This document shows positions 18,235-29,820 of a stretch of 64,000 nucleotides of DNA, piece after piece. Under the pieces are notes generated by a model. The model saw nothing but the letters and a program-made list of their open reading frames with translations, did no database searches and had not been told where the DNA came from. The translations under genes and the position numbers were made by a program. Each line of letters begins with the position of its first letter. Position 1 is the first letter of the stretch. The DNA comes from Sphingobacterium psychroaquaticum. GTDB lineage: Bacteria > Bacteroidota > Bacteroidia > Sphingobacteriales > Sphingobacteriaceae. The stretch spans positions 626,672 to 690,671 of the forward strand of contig NZ_FXAU01000002.1 of NCBI RefSeq assembly GCF_900177625.1, in the 5' to 3' direction.

Positions 18235-18831
18235 ATGTTACAACGTTTTTTCCTACTTGCTTTCACTTTTTTATCCTTGACATCGTTTGCGCAGAATAGA
18301 ATGATGCTCCCTTATGCCATACAACAAGGCACCCTGAATGATCAATTCACCAACCTCACTAATTTATCCCGATCGCAGGATGTAGATTTTAAACTCGTGC
18401 GGAAAGCCAACATCGAGATTATACGTAAAAATGTATTAGACTCTATTTCTAAATATCAGAAGGAGATTTCCGACTTGAAGCAAAACTCCTCTTCTTCGGT
18501 GAGTACAGTTAAAAATTTGAAAGACTCAGTAAGCAGCTTAAGCACACAGTTGGAAACGGAACAGAAAAGAACAGATAGTATAAGCCTGTTGGGCATTGAC
18601 TTCGCTAAAACCACCTACCATATGGTGGTATGGGCCTTAATAATTGTATTCGCATTGGCCTTCCTAGCAACGCTTGCCTCCTTCCGTAAAGCAAAAGTAG
18701 ACACTAATGAACACCGCAAGAGCGTAGACGAACTACAAGAAGAGTTACAAACGTTACGAAAGAAATCAATGGAACGTGAGCAGCTGTTGAAGAGACAATT
18801 ACTCGACGAACAGATGAAAGGTAGTTCGTAA
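18235..18831 (+). CDS. Exported coiled-coil protein with one transmembrane helix
   Basis: The 198-residue protein has a signal peptide (residues 1-20, ending SFAQ) and a region LNDQFTNLTNLSRS...FKLVRKANIEIIRKNVLDS. A predicted coiled coil follows (about residues 78-115), then a single transmembrane helix (about 125-145, MVVWALIIVFALAFLATLA), then a charged cytoplasmic coiled coil rich in Glu and Arg to the C-terminus. Similar Bacteroidota proteins are, to my recollection, often wrongly labelled as tRNA methyltransferases; nothing here supports an enzyme. It ends in a terminator and lies upstream of atpD without obvious co-transcription. Role unknown, perhaps envelope organisation. Confidence 0.75.
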   Translation: MLQRFFLLAFTFLSLTSFAQNRMMLPYAIQQGTLNDQFTNLTNLSRSQDVDFKLVRKANIEIIRKNVLDSISKYQKEISDLKQNSSSSVSTVKNLKDSVSSLSTQLETEQKRTDSISLLGIDFAKTTYHMVVWALIIVFALAFLATLASFRKAKVDTNEHRKSVDELQEELQTLRKKSMEREQLLKRQLLDEQMKGSS

Positions 18832-18848
18832 TTTAAAAACATACCCGA

Positions 18849-18873
18849 AAGCCTCTTTACAGAGGCTTTTTTA
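18849..18873 (+). terminator. Rho-independent terminator after the coiled-coil gene
   Basis: AAGCCTCT at 18849-18856 pairs with AGAGGCTT at 18861-18868 across a 4-nt loop, followed by a T-run. It separates this gene from atpDC. Confidence 0.85.
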
Positions 18874-18956
18874 TGTTATATACTTATTCTAAATAGACAT
18901 AAAGTTTGGCAGACATACTGTTTCGTGTAAAAAATGAAATAATTATCAATAACCGT

Positions 18957-18987
18957 TTTGCTTTTAAATAGATATAACTTATTTTTG
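18957..18987 (+). promoter_or_regulatory. Promoter of atpDC
   Basis: TTTG at 18957-18960 and TATTTTTG at 18980-18987 match the Bacteroidota -33 (TTTG) and -7 (TAnnTTTG) boxes with an ideal 19-bp spacer. The message would carry a leader of about 60 nt before the ATG at 19056. This is the best consensus promoter noticed in the window. Confidence 0.7.
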
Positions 18988-19037
18988 CATTCCAAAATCC
19001 AGGTGCTAATAAGCATCTGTTTTAAATTGATTAATAA

Positions 19038-20558
<1,521 letters not shown>

Positions 20559-20567
20559 AAAATACAC

Positions 20568-20816
20568 ATGAAATTAACGATCATTACACCCGATAAATTA
20601 GCTTACGATGGCGTAGCAACTGCGGTCACTGTACCAGGCAGTACTGGCTCTTTCCAAATTTTGAAAGACCACGCCGCTATTGTATCTACTTTAGAGGACG
20701 GAAAGATTATTATTCAAAATGGCAAAGACGAAATCGTTCTGGTCATTAGAGGCGGTGTCGTGGAAGCTAAGGACAATGTTATTACCGTATTAGCAGAAGG
20801 AATCGTGGAAGAATAA
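20568..20816 (+). CDS. atpC: F1 ATP synthase subunit epsilon, short form
   Basis: The 82-residue protein covers only the N-terminal beta-sandwich of subunit epsilon (LTIITPDKLAYDGVA; TVPGSTGSFQILKDHAAIVSTLEDGKI). The usual C-terminal helical hairpin of the roughly 130-residue form is absent, and the stop codon is well placed before a terminator, so this is not a frameshift. Short epsilon subunits are common in Bacteroidota. The missing helices are what inhibit ATP hydrolysis in other bacteria, so that mode of control should be lacking. Confidence 0.95.
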   Translation: MKLTIITPDKLAYDGVATAVTVPGSTGSFQILKDHAAIVSTLEDGKIIIQNGKDEIVLVIRGGVVEAKDNVITVLAEGIVEE

Positions 20817-20837
20817 CGAATCATAATACGAAAAGCA

Positions 20838-20875
20838 AAAGCCCTTAAGACTTCAAGTTTTAAGGGCTTTTTTTG
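20838..20875 (+). terminator. Rho-independent terminator after atpC
   Basis: The arms AAAAGCCCTTAA and TTAAGGGCTTTT form a long stem with a short loop, followed by a T-run. It ends the atpDC transcript. Confidence 0.88.
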
Positions 20876-21182
20876 TAGGTTATTTTTCAACTTTTTGTGA
20901 CCAAAAGCACTTTTCAGGAAGAATTTTGAGATAAAACCTAGAAAATCAATTTTTCAAAAAATATACCAATTTTAATTTTAGTCTACATTGATAAAAATTA
21001 AAAACCAAAATTAAGCATATTGACAAAATAAAATACTATAAATTATGAATATTCAAAACATTAAACTTTTTCAAAATACTTTCTTTTGCTATTGTAAAGA
21101 ATTTTTAATAGACCTAACTTAACAAAAGTGATTTAAATCTATGTAAGGAAAACTTTTTCGTAAGGAAGAAAATCAATTTTAT
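20876..21182 (+). promoter_or_regulatory. AT-rich leader region of the ilv-leu supercluster, with a short ORF
   Basis: Between the atpC terminator and ilvE lie about 300 bases, very AT-rich, with no annotated gene and no good TAnnTTTG promoter found by eye. A 25-codon reading frame at 21044-21121 (MNIQNIKLFQ..., including three Ile and three Leu codons) could be a leader peptide. No GC-rich terminator/antiterminator pair follows it, so attenuation is only a possibility. The sequence just before ilvE has two GTAAGGAA repeats (about 21142 and 21161). Confidence 0.4.
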
Positions 21183-22073
21183 ATGCAATATTACAATCAA
21201 GACACTTTCATCTATCTGGATGGCGAGTTTGTGAAAGCAGATCAAGCCGGGACAGACTTATTTGGGCAATCGCTACATTATGGGTATGGTGCTTTTGAAG
21301 GACTACGCGCATATAGCACACACCATGGCACCCGTATATTTAAGGCAGAAGAACATTTCGAACGACTGGCCTATTCGTGTAACGCCATCAATCTTCCTTA
21401 CCAATGGAATGCTCGGCAATTAGTTGCGGAGACCTATCAGCTACTAGAGATGAATAATTTACGGGCGGCTTATATCCGACCGTTGGTATTCTCTGGATCC
21501 AATATGCATCTTACTTCCGCAACGACATCCAAGATTATGATCGCCGCTTGGGAATGGGGGCCATACTTAGGTCAGAATCTTTTGCGCGTATGCACGTCCA
21601 AAATTCAACGCCCAAACCCTAAATCATTCCGTATCGATGCAAAAGTATCGGGGCAATATATCAATGCTATCTTAGCAGCGAGCGATGCCTTAAAGAATGG
21701 ATATGATGAAGCATTGTTGTTAGATCAAGAAGGACATATTGCACAAGCATCCAGCGAGAACCTATTCATTGAAAAAGATTTCAAATTATATACGGCGCCA
21801 CTGGATCATGTATTCCCTGGGATAACCCGAGAAACAGTTATCGATATCTGTAAAGCGCTACATATCGAGGTTATTGAAAAAAAGCTAACCTTACAAGATG
21901 TACATGAGGCCGATAGTGCTTTCCTCTGTGGAACAGCGGCCGAAATAATAGGTATAAAAGAAGTAGATCATATTACATACAAAGAAGATTGGGAGCACAC
22001 AATCGGAGCGACCATTCAACGGAAATATAAACAACTCGTATTAGAAGAAGAGAATTATGAAGTCATCATCTGA
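21183..22073 (+). CDS. ilvE: Branched-chain amino acid aminotransferase
   Basis: The 296-residue class IV PLP aminotransferase transfers the last amino group in Leu, Ile and Val synthesis (and first in their breakdown). It shows [12 protein letters not shown] near residues 34-43, the PLP Lys at about residue 154 in DAKVSGQY, and QASSENLF and a [10 protein letters not shown] block typical of IlvE. It is the first gene of the branched-chain supercluster; its 3' end overlaps ilvD by 17 bp, so the two are translationally coupled. Confidence 0.95.
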   Translation: MQYYNQDTFIYLDGEFVKADQAGTDLFGQSLHYGYGAFEGLRAYSTHHGTRIFKAEEHFERLAYSCNAINLPYQWNARQLVAETYQLLEMNNLRAAYIRPLVFSGSNMHLTSATTSKIMIAAWEWGPYLGQNLLRVCTSKIQRPNPKSFRIDAKVSGQYINAILAASDALKNGYDEALLLDQEGHIAQASSENLFIEKDFKLYTAPLDHVFPGITRETVIDICKALHIEVIEKKLTLQDVHEADSAFLCGTAAEIIGIKEVDHITYKEDWEHTIGATIQRKYKQLVLEEENYEVII

Positions 22074-23757
22074 CCAAGGAAACGCCTTAAACAAGTACAG
22101 TAGAATCTTTACGCAAGATGAAACCCAACCCGCTGCCAAAGCCATGCTTTACGGCATCGGCCTTACCGACGCCGACATGGATAAAGGGCAGGTCGGTATT
22201 GCCAGCATGGGTTATGATGGGAATACCTGCAACATGCACCTGAATGATTTGGCGCAAGTCGTCAAAAAAGGCGTCTGGGAGCATGATCTGGTCGGCTTGA
22301 CTTTCGGTACGATCGGTGTCAGCGATGGTATGAGCAACGGAACAGACGGCATGCGCTACTCTTTAGTGTCCCGCGATGTTATCGCAGACAGTATCGAGAC
22401 CATTTGCGGCGGACAATACTACGACGGTTTAATTGCGATCCCTGGTTGTGACAAGAATATGCCGGGCGCTATTATGGCGATGGGACGTTTAGATCGTCCA
22501 GCTATTATGGTATACGGCGGCACAATTGCCCCAGGACACTATAAAGGGCAAGAACTTAATATAGTATCTGCTTTTGAAGCATTAGGTCAACGCGTATGCG
22601 GAAACCTTTCGGATGAAGACTACGAAGGGATCATTAAGCACACCTGCCCTGGCGCTGGCGCTTGTGGAGGTATGTACACGGCTAATACTATGGCTTCTGC
22701 TATTGAAGCACTGGGCATGAGCCTTCCCTACTCGTCGTCCAACCCGGCTATCTCAGCAGAGAAAAAAGCAGAGTGTTTAGATGCTGGAAAATATATCCGC
22801 GTTCTATTGGAGCGCGATATCAAACCTTCAGATATCATGACACGCAAAGCTTTTGAAAATGCTATTCGTGCTATTATCATACTAGGAGGAAGTACCAATG
22901 CGGTTCTTCACTTTATTGCCATCGGTAAATCTGTAGGCGTAGACATCACACAGGATGATTTCCAAAAAATGTCGGACGAAACACCAGTACTAGCCGACTT
23001 CAAACCATCCGGTAAATACTTGATGCAAGACTTACAACAATACGGCGGGACACCTGCAGTTTTACGTTACTTGCTTGATCAAGGCTTATTACATGGCGAT
23101 TGTCTAACGGTAACAGGAAAGACAATGGCAGAAAACCTGGCGGATGTTAAATCGATCATGGACTACAACCAACCTATCATAAAGCCCCTTGAGAATCCTA
23201 TCAAAGCAACAGGGCATCTACAGATCCTTTACGGCAATTTAGCCGAAAAGGGGTCTGTGGCGAAAATCTCGGGTAAAGAAGGAGAGAAATTCACCGGACC
23301 AGCACGCGTATTTGATGGCGAGCATGAACTTGTAGCTGGCGTATCGTCAGGACGCATCAAACCGGGCGATGTAATCGTGATTAAAAATGCCGGACCTATC
23401 GGTGCCCCAGGTATGCCGGAAATGTTAAAACCGACATCCCTAATCATCGGTGCAGGCTTAGGCAATTCTGTCGCACTAATCACCGATGGAAGGTTCTCTG
23501 GTGGTACACATGGCTTTGTGGTTGGACACATCACACCAGAGGCATATGCCGGTGGTCTAATCGGCTTGGTTGAAGACGATGACGTCATTGAAATCGATGC
23601 AGTCAACAACAAACTCAACTTGCAGGTGGATGAAGAAACCATCGCTAAACGTCGCGCGAACTATGTACAACCAGCGTTAAAAGTAACCAAGGGTGTTTTA
23701 TATAAATATGCCAAAACGGTTGCTGACGCTTCAGAAGGCTGCGTAACGGATCTATAA
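22057..23757 (+). CDS. ilvD: Dihydroxy-acid dehydratase
   Basis: The 566-residue iron-sulfur enzyme dehydrates 2,3-dihydroxy-isovalerate and -methylvalerate to the keto acids. Cluster-binding cysteines are visible in [18 protein letters not shown] and [16 protein letters not shown]. The ATG at 22057 lies inside the end of ilvE and gives the expected N-terminus ([11 protein letters not shown]). It feeds ilvE and leuA and is followed, after an 88-bp A-rich then T-rich spacer, by ilvB. Confidence 0.97.
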   Translation: MKSSSDQGNALNKYSRIFTQDETQPAAKAMLYGIGLTDADMDKGQVGIASMGYDGNTCNMHLNDLAQVVKKGVWEHDLVGLTFGTIGVSDGMSNGTDGMRYSLVSRDVIADSIETICGGQYYDGLIAIPGCDKNMPGAIMAMGRLDRPAIMVYGGTIAPGHYKGQELNIVSAFEALGQRVCGNLSDEDYEGIIKHTCPGAGACGGMYTANTMASAIEALGMSLPYSSSNPAISAEKKAECLDAGKYIRVLLERDIKPSDIMTRKAFENAIRAIIILGGSTNAVLHFIAIGKSVGVDITQDDFQKMSDETPVLADFKPSGKYLMQDLQQYGGTPAVLRYLLDQGLLHGDCLTVTGKTMAENLADVKSIMDYNQPIIKPLENPIKATGHLQILYGNLAEKGSVAKISGKEGEKFTGPARVFDGEHELVAGVSSGRIKPGDVIVIKNAGPIGAPGMPEMLKPTSLIIGAGLGNSVALITDGRFSGGTHGFVVGHITPEAYAGGLIGLVEDDDVIEIDAVNNKLNLQVDEETIAKRRANYVQPALKVTKGVLYKYAKTVADASEGCVTDL

Positions 23758-23845
23758 AAAATTAAAAAGAGAAAAATTAAAAATTAAAATGGTGGGACTT
23801 CAATAGGCTTATTGACTTTTTACTTTTGACTTTTTACTTAAAACA

Positions 23846-25588
23846 ATGAATACACTGGAAAAAACGGAGACAAAGGCCGAAACAACAACACAGACGACAA
23901 CCCAACTAACGGGTTCACAAGCTGTCTTGGAGGCTTTGATCCACGAAGGCGTAAACACCATTTTTGGTTACCCTGGTGGTGCCATAATGCCCATTTATGA
24001 TGCGTTGTATGATTACAACGAAAAGCTAACCCACATCCTCGTCAGACATGAACAAGGTGGTATCCACGCGGCACAAGGTTATGCGCGCACTTCCGGCAAT
24101 GTCGGTGTTGCCTTTGCAACGAGCGGGCCTGGCGCGACGAACCTGGTTACCGGGCTGGCAGATGCGATGATTGATAGCAACCCGATCGTGTGTATTACCG
24201 GACAAGTCTTTGCTTCCCTACTCGGAACGGATGCTTTCCAAGAGACGGATGTCATCAATATTACGACACCGGTAACCAAGTGGAACTATCAGGTGACTGA
24301 TGCGACAGAAATTCCTAGCGTTTTAGCGAAAGCTTTCTACATCGCACAAACGGGACGTCCAGGACCAGTACTTATTGACATTACTAAAAATGCACAAATG
24401 CAGTTGTTCGACTACGAAGGTTACAAAAAATGTGACCACGTACGTAGCTATCGACCAGCTCCAATTGTCCGCAAAGAATATATTGAACAAGCAGCAGAAC
24501 TGATTAATAGCGCGAAAAAGCCATTCGTCCTTTTCGGTCAAGGTATCATTCTTGGAAAAGCTGAAGAAGCGTTTAAAGCATTTATCGAAAAAGGAGGCTT
24601 CCCTGCCGCTACTACTGTGATGGGATTAAGCGCATTGGAAACCGACCACCCGCAACATGTGGGGATGCTTGGTATGCATGGTAATTATGCTCCCAATGTC
24701 ATGACGAATGAATGTGATGTACTGATTGCTGTAGGTATGCGTTTTGATGACCGTGTAACGGGACGTCTTGACAAGTATGCGAAACAGGCTAAAGTAATAC
24801 ACTTAGATATTGATCCCGCAGAGATTGATAAAAATGTGAAGACAGCGGTTCCCGTATGGGGCGATTGTAAAGAAACGCTTCCGTTGCTGACCTCTTTAAT
24901 AAACAAAGCAGATCATAGCGCTTGGTTGCAAGCATTTAGAGATCTTGAAAAAGAAGAAATCAAGGAAGTTATCCATGACGAGCTGAATCCTACATCAGAT
25001 ATGATGACAATGGGCGAAGTGATCAAAACCTTAAACGAGTTATCGGGTGGTGATGCAGTCATTGTAACCGACGTAGGTCAGCACCAAATGGTAACCTGTC
25101 GCTATGCTAAATTCAACACATCTAAATCCAACGTTACATCGGGCGGTTTAGGAACGATGGGCTTTGGTTTACCAGCAGCCATCGGTGCTTGGTATGGCGC
25201 ACCCCATAGAGATGTTGTAGCCATTATCGGTGACGGTGGGATACAGATGACCATCCAAGAACTAGGAACCATCATGCAGTTTGGTGCGAAAGTAAAAATC
25301 CTTATTCTGAACAATGAATTCCTAGGCATGGTACGTCAATGGCAACAGTTGTTCCACGACAAACGCTATTCTTTTGTGAATATCACAAGTCCGGATTTTG
25401 TTGCAGTAGCCAAAGGATACTACATCGATGGAAACAAGATTTCGAAACGCGAAGAGTTGAAAACAGCACTTAAAACGATGTTGGATCACGATGGAGCTTA
25501 CTTATTAGAGGTGATGGTCGGAAAGGAAAATAATGTCTTCCCGATGGTAGCACAAGGCACATCAGTATCTGAAATACGTTTGAAATAG
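23846..25588 (+). CDS. ilvB: Acetolactate synthase, large catalytic subunit
   Basis: The 580-residue ThDP enzyme makes acetolactate or acetohydroxybutyrate from pyruvate. A short Thr/Glu-rich N-terminal extension (about 20 residues) precedes LTGSQAVLEALIHEGV and FGYPGGAIMPIYDAL. The catalytic Glu is in VRHEQGGIHAA, the ThDP signature begins IIGDGGIQM and continues to LNNEFLGMVRQWQ. The regulatory subunit gene starts 27 bp downstream. Confidence 0.97.
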   Translation: MNTLEKTETKAETTTQTTTQLTGSQAVLEALIHEGVNTIFGYPGGAIMPIYDALYDYNEKLTHILVRHEQGGIHAAQGYARTSGNVGVAFATSGPGATNLVTGLADAMIDSNPIVCITGQVFASLLGTDAFQETDVINITTPVTKWNYQVTDATEIPSVLAKAFYIAQTGRPGPVLIDITKNAQMQLFDYEGYKKCDHVRSYRPAPIVRKEYIEQAAELINSAKKPFVLFGQGIILGKAEEAFKAFIEKGGFPAATTVMGLSALETDHPQHVGMLGMHGNYAPNVMTNECDVLIAVGMRFDDRVTGRLDKYAKQAKVIHLDIDPAEIDKNVKTAVPVWGDCKETLPLLTSLINKADHSAWLQAFRDLEKEEIKEVIHDELNPTSDMMTMGEVIKTLNELSGGDAVIVTDVGQHQMVTCRYAKFNTSKSNVTSGGLGTMGFGLPAAIGAWYGAPHRDVVAIIGDGGIQMTIQELGTIMQFGAKVKILILNNEFLGMVRQWQQLFHDKRYSFVNITSPDFVAVAKGYYIDGNKISKREELKTALKTMLDHDGAYLLEVMVGKENNVFPMVAQGTSVSEIRLK

Positions 25589-25615
25589 GTTTCAAATTAA
25601 AAGGTTAAAATTAAA

Positions 25616-26206
25616 ATGGAAAAACAAGAATATACGATTACCCTATATACAGAAAACTCCATCGGTATGATTGGCCGTATTTCAGGGATATTCTCACGTC
25701 GTAAAATCAATATAGAAAGTTTAAATACTTCCCCTTCCGAAGTGGAAGGAATACACCGCTTTACCATCCTCATTACAGAATCAGAGGAAGTAGTGCGCAA
25801 GTTATGTCGTCAGATCGAAAAACAAGTCGAAGTCTTGAAAGCCTACTACAATACCGATCAAGAACTGATTTGGCAAGAACAAGCGTTGTATAAAGTACCG
25901 ACGGACGTTATCGCAGAGAAAGCACCTGTGGAGCGTTTACTTCGCGAGTATGGTGCTTCCGCGGTTGTAATACGGAATGATTATACTGTTTTCGAAACAG
26001 CGGGACATCGTGAAGAGATCGATAAACTGACTGCCGAGTTAACAAAATATGGGCTGATCGAGTTTGTACGTGGTGCGCGTATCGCCATCATCAAAGATAG
26101 TGCAGGCTTCCACTCCAAGCTAAAACAGTTTGAACGCGAAGAACCAGCTCCTGAGATTGTTGAAAATGAATTTTTGGATCAAGGCGGCAACGTCTTCACG
26201 ATGTAA
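25616..26206 (+). CDS. ilvN: Acetolactate synthase, small regulatory subunit
   Basis: The 196-residue protein has an N-terminal ACT domain (residues 4-80: YTITLYTENSIGMIGRISGIFSRR, interrupted here into its parts IGRISGIF and NIESLNTSPSE) and a C-terminal activation domain with AREYGASAVV-like and FVRGARIAI features. It stimulates the catalytic subunit and makes it sensitive to valine. It follows ilvB directly, and the next gene begins 6 bp later. Confidence 0.95.
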   Translation: MEKQEYTITLYTENSIGMIGRISGIFSRRKINIESLNTSPSEVEGIHRFTILITESEEVVRKLCRQIEKQVEVLKAYYNTDQELIWQEQALYKVPTDVIAEKAPVERLLREYGASAVVIRNDYTVFETAGHREEIDKLTAELTKYGLIEFVRGARIAIIKDSAGFHSKLKQFEREEPAPEIVENEFLDQGGNVFTM

Positions 26207-26212
26207 TCAAGA

Positions 26213-26677
26213 ATGGATAGCACACTAAAATTCATAAAGCAAGCGCGGACAGCCTTCATCGAGCTTCTCGATGGCTTAACACTGGAGCAACTAAATACAG
26301 TTCCCGAAGGATTCAATAACAATATCATATGGAACTTTGGGCACATTGTAGTCAGCACACAGACCTTGGTCTATGTGCGCACCGGCATTCGTCAGGACGA
26401 TAGTTTTGTGGAATACCTGGACGCTTACAAAAAAGGCTCCAAGCCAACTTATGAAGTAACCGCTACAGAAGTTGCTGCATTAAAAACACTAGCGCTGTCT
26501 ACCATTGATCAAATCGATGCAGACTATAAAGCGGGAACATTTGCAGTAATTACACCGTACGGCACGGCTACATACGGCGCTACGCTAGAAACCATCGAAG
26601 ATGTCTTTATCACGACAGCAGGTCACGATAATGTACACTTTGGCTATGCTTTAGCACAACGAAAAGCACTTAAATAA
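26213..26677 (+). CDS. DinB-family protein embedded in the ilv operon
   Basis: The 154-residue protein fits the DinB/YfiT four-helix bundle: IIWNFGHIVVSTQTL near residues 38-52 and ITTAGHDNVHFGYAL near 136-149 supply His ligands of the usual metal site. DinB-like proteins are often thiol transferases or of unknown role. The gene lies between ilvN (6 bp upstream) and ilvC (47 bp downstream), on the same strand, so it is part of the operon. It has no known step in branched-chain synthesis. Confidence 0.85.
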   Translation: MDSTLKFIKQARTAFIELLDGLTLEQLNTVPEGFNNNIIWNFGHIVVSTQTLVYVRTGIRQDDSFVEYLDAYKKGSKPTYEVTATEVAALKTLALSTIDQIDADYKAGTFAVITPYGTATYGATLETIEDVFITTAGHDNVHFGYALAQRKALK

Positions 26678-26724
26678 TTAACAAGTAATCAACCAAAACA
26701 AGAATAGAATTTAATAATAAAACA

Positions 26725-28206
26725 ATGGCAAATTATTTCAACACATTACCACTTAGAGAACAATTAAACCAACTAAGTCATGCTGAATTCATGGATTCAT
26801 CCCAATTCGCAGACGGTGTAAACGCTTTAAAAGGTAAAAAAATCGTAATCGTAGGCTGTGGTGCACAGGGTTTAAACCAAGGATTGAACTTACGTGACAG
26901 TGGCTTGGATGTATCCTATACATTACGTAAAGAAGCTATTGAACAAAAAAGAGACTCTTGGAAAAATGCAACAGATAACAACTTTACTGTTGGTTCATAC
27001 GAGGAGTTAATTCCTCAAGCTGATGTTGTCATCAACTTGACACCAGATAAACAACACACATCCGTTGTAAATGCGGTAATGCCTTTGATGAAACAAGGTG
27101 CTACCCTTTCCTATTCACATGGTTTTAATATCGTGGAAGAAGGGATGCAGATCCGTAAAGATATAACCGTAATCATGGTAGCGCCAAAATGTCCAGGATC
27201 GGAAGTTCGTGCCGAATACTTAAGAGGTTTCGGTGTACCTACATTGATCGCTGTACACCCGGAGAACGACCCAGAAGGTAAAGGCTGGCCTTATGCTAAA
27301 GCTTACTGTGTTGGTACAGGTGGTCATCGTGCTGGGGTATTGAAATCATCTTTCGTAGCAGAAGTAAAATCTGACTTAATGGGTGAGCAAACAATCCTTT
27401 GTGGTTTATTGCAAACAGGATCGATCCTATCGTTTGACAAAATGGTAGAAAAAGGTATCGATGCAGGCTATGCTTCTAAGCTTGTTCAATATGGTGTTGA
27501 AGTAATCACCGAAGCGTTGAAACATGGTGGTGTAAGCGGTATGTTGGATCGTTTATCTAACCCGGCAAAGATCAAAGCCTACCAAGTATCTGAAGAATTG
27601 AAAGACATTATGCGTCCATTGTTCCAAAAACACCAAGACGATATCATGTCAGGTGAGTTCTCCAAAACAATGATGGAAGACTGGGCAAATGGTGATGCAA
27701 ATTTATTGAAATGGCGTGCCGAAACAGGTGAAACAGCTTTCGAAAAAACACCCGCTGGGGATGTTAAAATTGCCGAGCAAGAATACTTTGACAACTACTT
27801 ATTGATGGTTGCCTTTGTACGTGCTGGTGTGGAATTAGCATTCGAGACTATGGTTGAAGCCGGTATCAAACCTGAATCCGCTTACTACGAATCATTACAC
27901 GAAACACCTCTTATCGCAAACACGATTGCACGTAAAAAATTATTCGAAATGAACCGTGTAATTTCGGATACTGCAGAATACGGTTGTTACCTTTTCGATC
28001 AAGCTTGTAAACCACTATTAACTGACTTTATGAAGAAAGTAGATACCGATCTTGTGGGTAAAAACTTCAACGAAGGTAAAGACGGCTCAGTAGACAATAC
28101 ACAACTTGTACAGGTAAACGAAATCTTACGTAACCACCAAGTTGAAGTTGTGGGTAGAACATTGCGTAAAGCAATGACTGCAATGAAAACTATAAAAACT
28201 GTTTAA
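26725..28206 (+). CDS. ilvC: Ketol-acid reductoisomerase, long class II form
   Basis: The 493-residue enzyme isomerises and reduces acetolactate or acetohydroxybutyrate with NADPH. Its start [14 protein letters not shown] and the Rossmann motif [13 protein letters not shown] match the long enterobacterial-type class II enzyme as I recall it, about 491 residues, rather than the short 330-residue class I form. Metal-binding Glu/Asp blocks are seen in [15 protein letters not shown] and the later duplicated helical domain. It is followed by a 91-bp gap with a 14-bp hairpin before leuC. Confidence 0.97.
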   Translation: MANYFNTLPLREQLNQLSHAEFMDSSQFADGVNALKGKKIVIVGCGAQGLNQGLNLRDSGLDVSYTLRKEAIEQKRDSWKNATDNNFTVGSYEELIPQADVVINLTPDKQHTSVVNAVMPLMKQGATLSYSHGFNIVEEGMQIRKDITVIMVAPKCPGSEVRAEYLRGFGVPTLIAVHPENDPEGKGWPYAKAYCVGTGGHRAGVLKSSFVAEVKSDLMGEQTILCGLLQTGSILSFDKMVEKGIDAGYASKLVQYGVEVITEALKHGGVSGMLDRLSNPAKIKAYQVSEELKDIMRPLFQKHQDDIMSGEFSKTMMEDWANGDANLLKWRAETGETAFEKTPAGDVKIAEQEYFDNYLLMVAFVRAGVELAFETMVEAGIKPESAYYESLHETPLIANTIARKKLFEMNRVISDTAEYGCYLFDQACKPLLTDFMKKVDTDLVGKNFNEGKDGSVDNTQLVQVNEILRNHQVEVVGRTLRKAMTAMKTIKTV

Positions 28207-28230
28207 ATTTTCGTAAATTAGGCAGTAAAG

Positions 28231-28269
28231 TAGCGGGTAAAATTATGAATATCAAAATTTTACCCGCTA
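28231..28269 (+). promoter_or_regulatory. Perfect 14-bp hairpin between ilvC and leuC
   Basis: TAGCGGGTAAAATT at 28231-28244 is exactly complementary to AATTTTACCCGCTA at 28256-28269, with an 11-nt loop. No T-run follows, so it is not a standard terminator; it may be an mRNA processing or stability element that divides the ilv and leu halves of the operon. Confidence 0.6.
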
Positions 28270-28297
28270 TTAAAATGAAATTAAGAGAAAGAGAAAA

Positions 28298-29695
28298 ATG
28301 GGAAAAACATTAGTAGAGAAAATCTGGGATGCGCACGTCGTTAAGAGTCAAGAAGGCTTCCCAGACGTATTGTATATCGACACACATTTAATCCATGAGG
28401 TAACATCACCACAAGCTTTTGACGGTCTACGGAAAAGAGGACTACCGGTTTTCCGTCCAAACCAAACCGTAGCGACGGCTGACCATAATGTTCCAACGCT
28501 GGATCAACACCTTCCGATCAAGGAAGAATTGTCGCGTTACCAGGTTGATATGCTGACCAAAAACTGTAAAGAATTTGGTGTAGAATTATACGGCTTAGGT
28601 CACCCTTATCAAGGTATTGTGCATGTTATCGGTCCTGAGCTTGGGATTACTCAACCCGGGAAGACGATGGTTTGTGGCGATAGCCATACCTCTACACACG
28701 GTGCTTTTGGTGCCATCGCTTTCGGAATCGGTACTTCACAGGTAGAACAAGTTTTTGCAACACAATGTCTTTTGTTGCAAAAACCGAAAACCATGAAAAT
28801 CGAAGTCAACGGAGAGCTTGCCAATGGTGTCGGTGCCAAAGACATTATTCTCTATATCATCGCTAAAATATCTGCGGCTGGTGGTACAGGGTATTTCGTA
28901 GAATACGCGGGATCCGCTATTCGCTCTTTGAGTATGGAAGGCAGAATGACCGTTTGTAATATGAGTATTGAAATGGGTGCTCGCGGAGGGCTGATTGCGC
29001 CAGATCAAACAACATTTGATTACGTGAAAGGTCGTGAGTTTGCACCGAAAGGCGAAGAATGGGATAAAGCTCTCGCCTATTGGGAAACACTATACTCCGA
29101 TGAGGATGCGACATTTGATGCTGTATTAGAGTTTGATGCAGCCGATATTCAACCGATGATTACCTATGGTACCAACCCAGGAATGGGAATCGGCATCACA
29201 GAACATATCCCGGCAACTCAAGCACAACCAGAATCCGAGAAACCATCGTACCAAAAAGCATTAAGCTACATGGGCCTTCAAGATGACGAATCTCTCTTAG
29301 GGCATCCTGTAGACTACGTTTTTATCGGCTCATGTACCAACTCTCGAATTGAAGACTTACGCGAGGTTGCGGCTTTTGTGCAAGGTAAAAAGAAAGCGGA
29401 AAATGTCGAAGTATGGATTGTCCCTGGATCAAAACAAGTAGAAGCACAAGCCAAAGAAGAGGGTATCGATAAAATATTTGAGGAAGCAGGTTTTGTTTTA
29501 CGTGAGCCAGGTTGTTCTGCTTGTTTAGGGATGAATGAAGATAAAATCCCCGCAGGAAAATACTGTATTTCTACCTCAAACCGAAATTTTGAAGGTCGGC
29601 AAGGGCCAAATGCGCGTACTATGCTGGCAAGTCCATTGACAGCTGCGGCAGCTGCGGTAACAGGAAAAATTGTAGACGTAAGGGAACTAATATAA
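28298..29695 (+). CDS. leuC: 3-isopropylmalate dehydratase, large subunit
   Basis: The 465-residue aconitase-family subunit carries [18 protein letters not shown] and three cluster Cys residues in [13 protein letters not shown] and [11 protein letters not shown]. It pairs with leuD to isomerise 2- to 3-isopropylmalate in leucine synthesis. It follows the hairpin after ilvC and is separated from leuD by a 125-bp low-complexity spacer. Confidence 0.97.
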   Translation: MGKTLVEKIWDAHVVKSQEGFPDVLYIDTHLIHEVTSPQAFDGLRKRGLPVFRPNQTVATADHNVPTLDQHLPIKEELSRYQVDMLTKNCKEFGVELYGLGHPYQGIVHVIGPELGITQPGKTMVCGDSHTSTHGAFGAIAFGIGTSQVEQVFATQCLLLQKPKTMKIEVNGELANGVGAKDIILYIIAKISAAGGTGYFVEYAGSAIRSLSMEGRMTVCNMSIEMGARGGLIAPDQTTFDYVKGREFAPKGEEWDKALAYWETLYSDEDATFDAVLEFDAADIQPMITYGTNPGMGIGITEHIPATQAQPESEKPSYQKALSYMGLQDDESLLGHPVDYVFIGSCTNSRIEDLREVAAFVQGKKKAENVEVWIVPGSKQVEAQAKEEGIDKIFEEAGFVLREPGCSACLGMNEDKIPAGKYCISTSNRNFEGRQGPNARTMLASPLTAAAAAVTGKIVDVRELI

Positions 29696-29820
29696 AAAAT
29701 TTAAAAAAGCAGAAGGAAAAATTAAAGAGAAGCCGATAGCGTGCTCCTTTTTCAATTGAACACATGGTTAGAAACTAGCTGTTTTTTCCCTTTTTAATTT
29801 TTACTTTTTATTTTGAACAC

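Noticed and set aside
23229..23642. A 137-codon minus-strand frame inside ilvD
   Set aside because: Shadow of ilvD in the opposite strand; low-complexity Pro/Ser composition.
28231..28269. The ilvC-leuC hairpin as a rho-independent terminator
   Set aside because: The stem is perfect but no T-run follows on the plus strand, so it was kept only as a processing or stability element.
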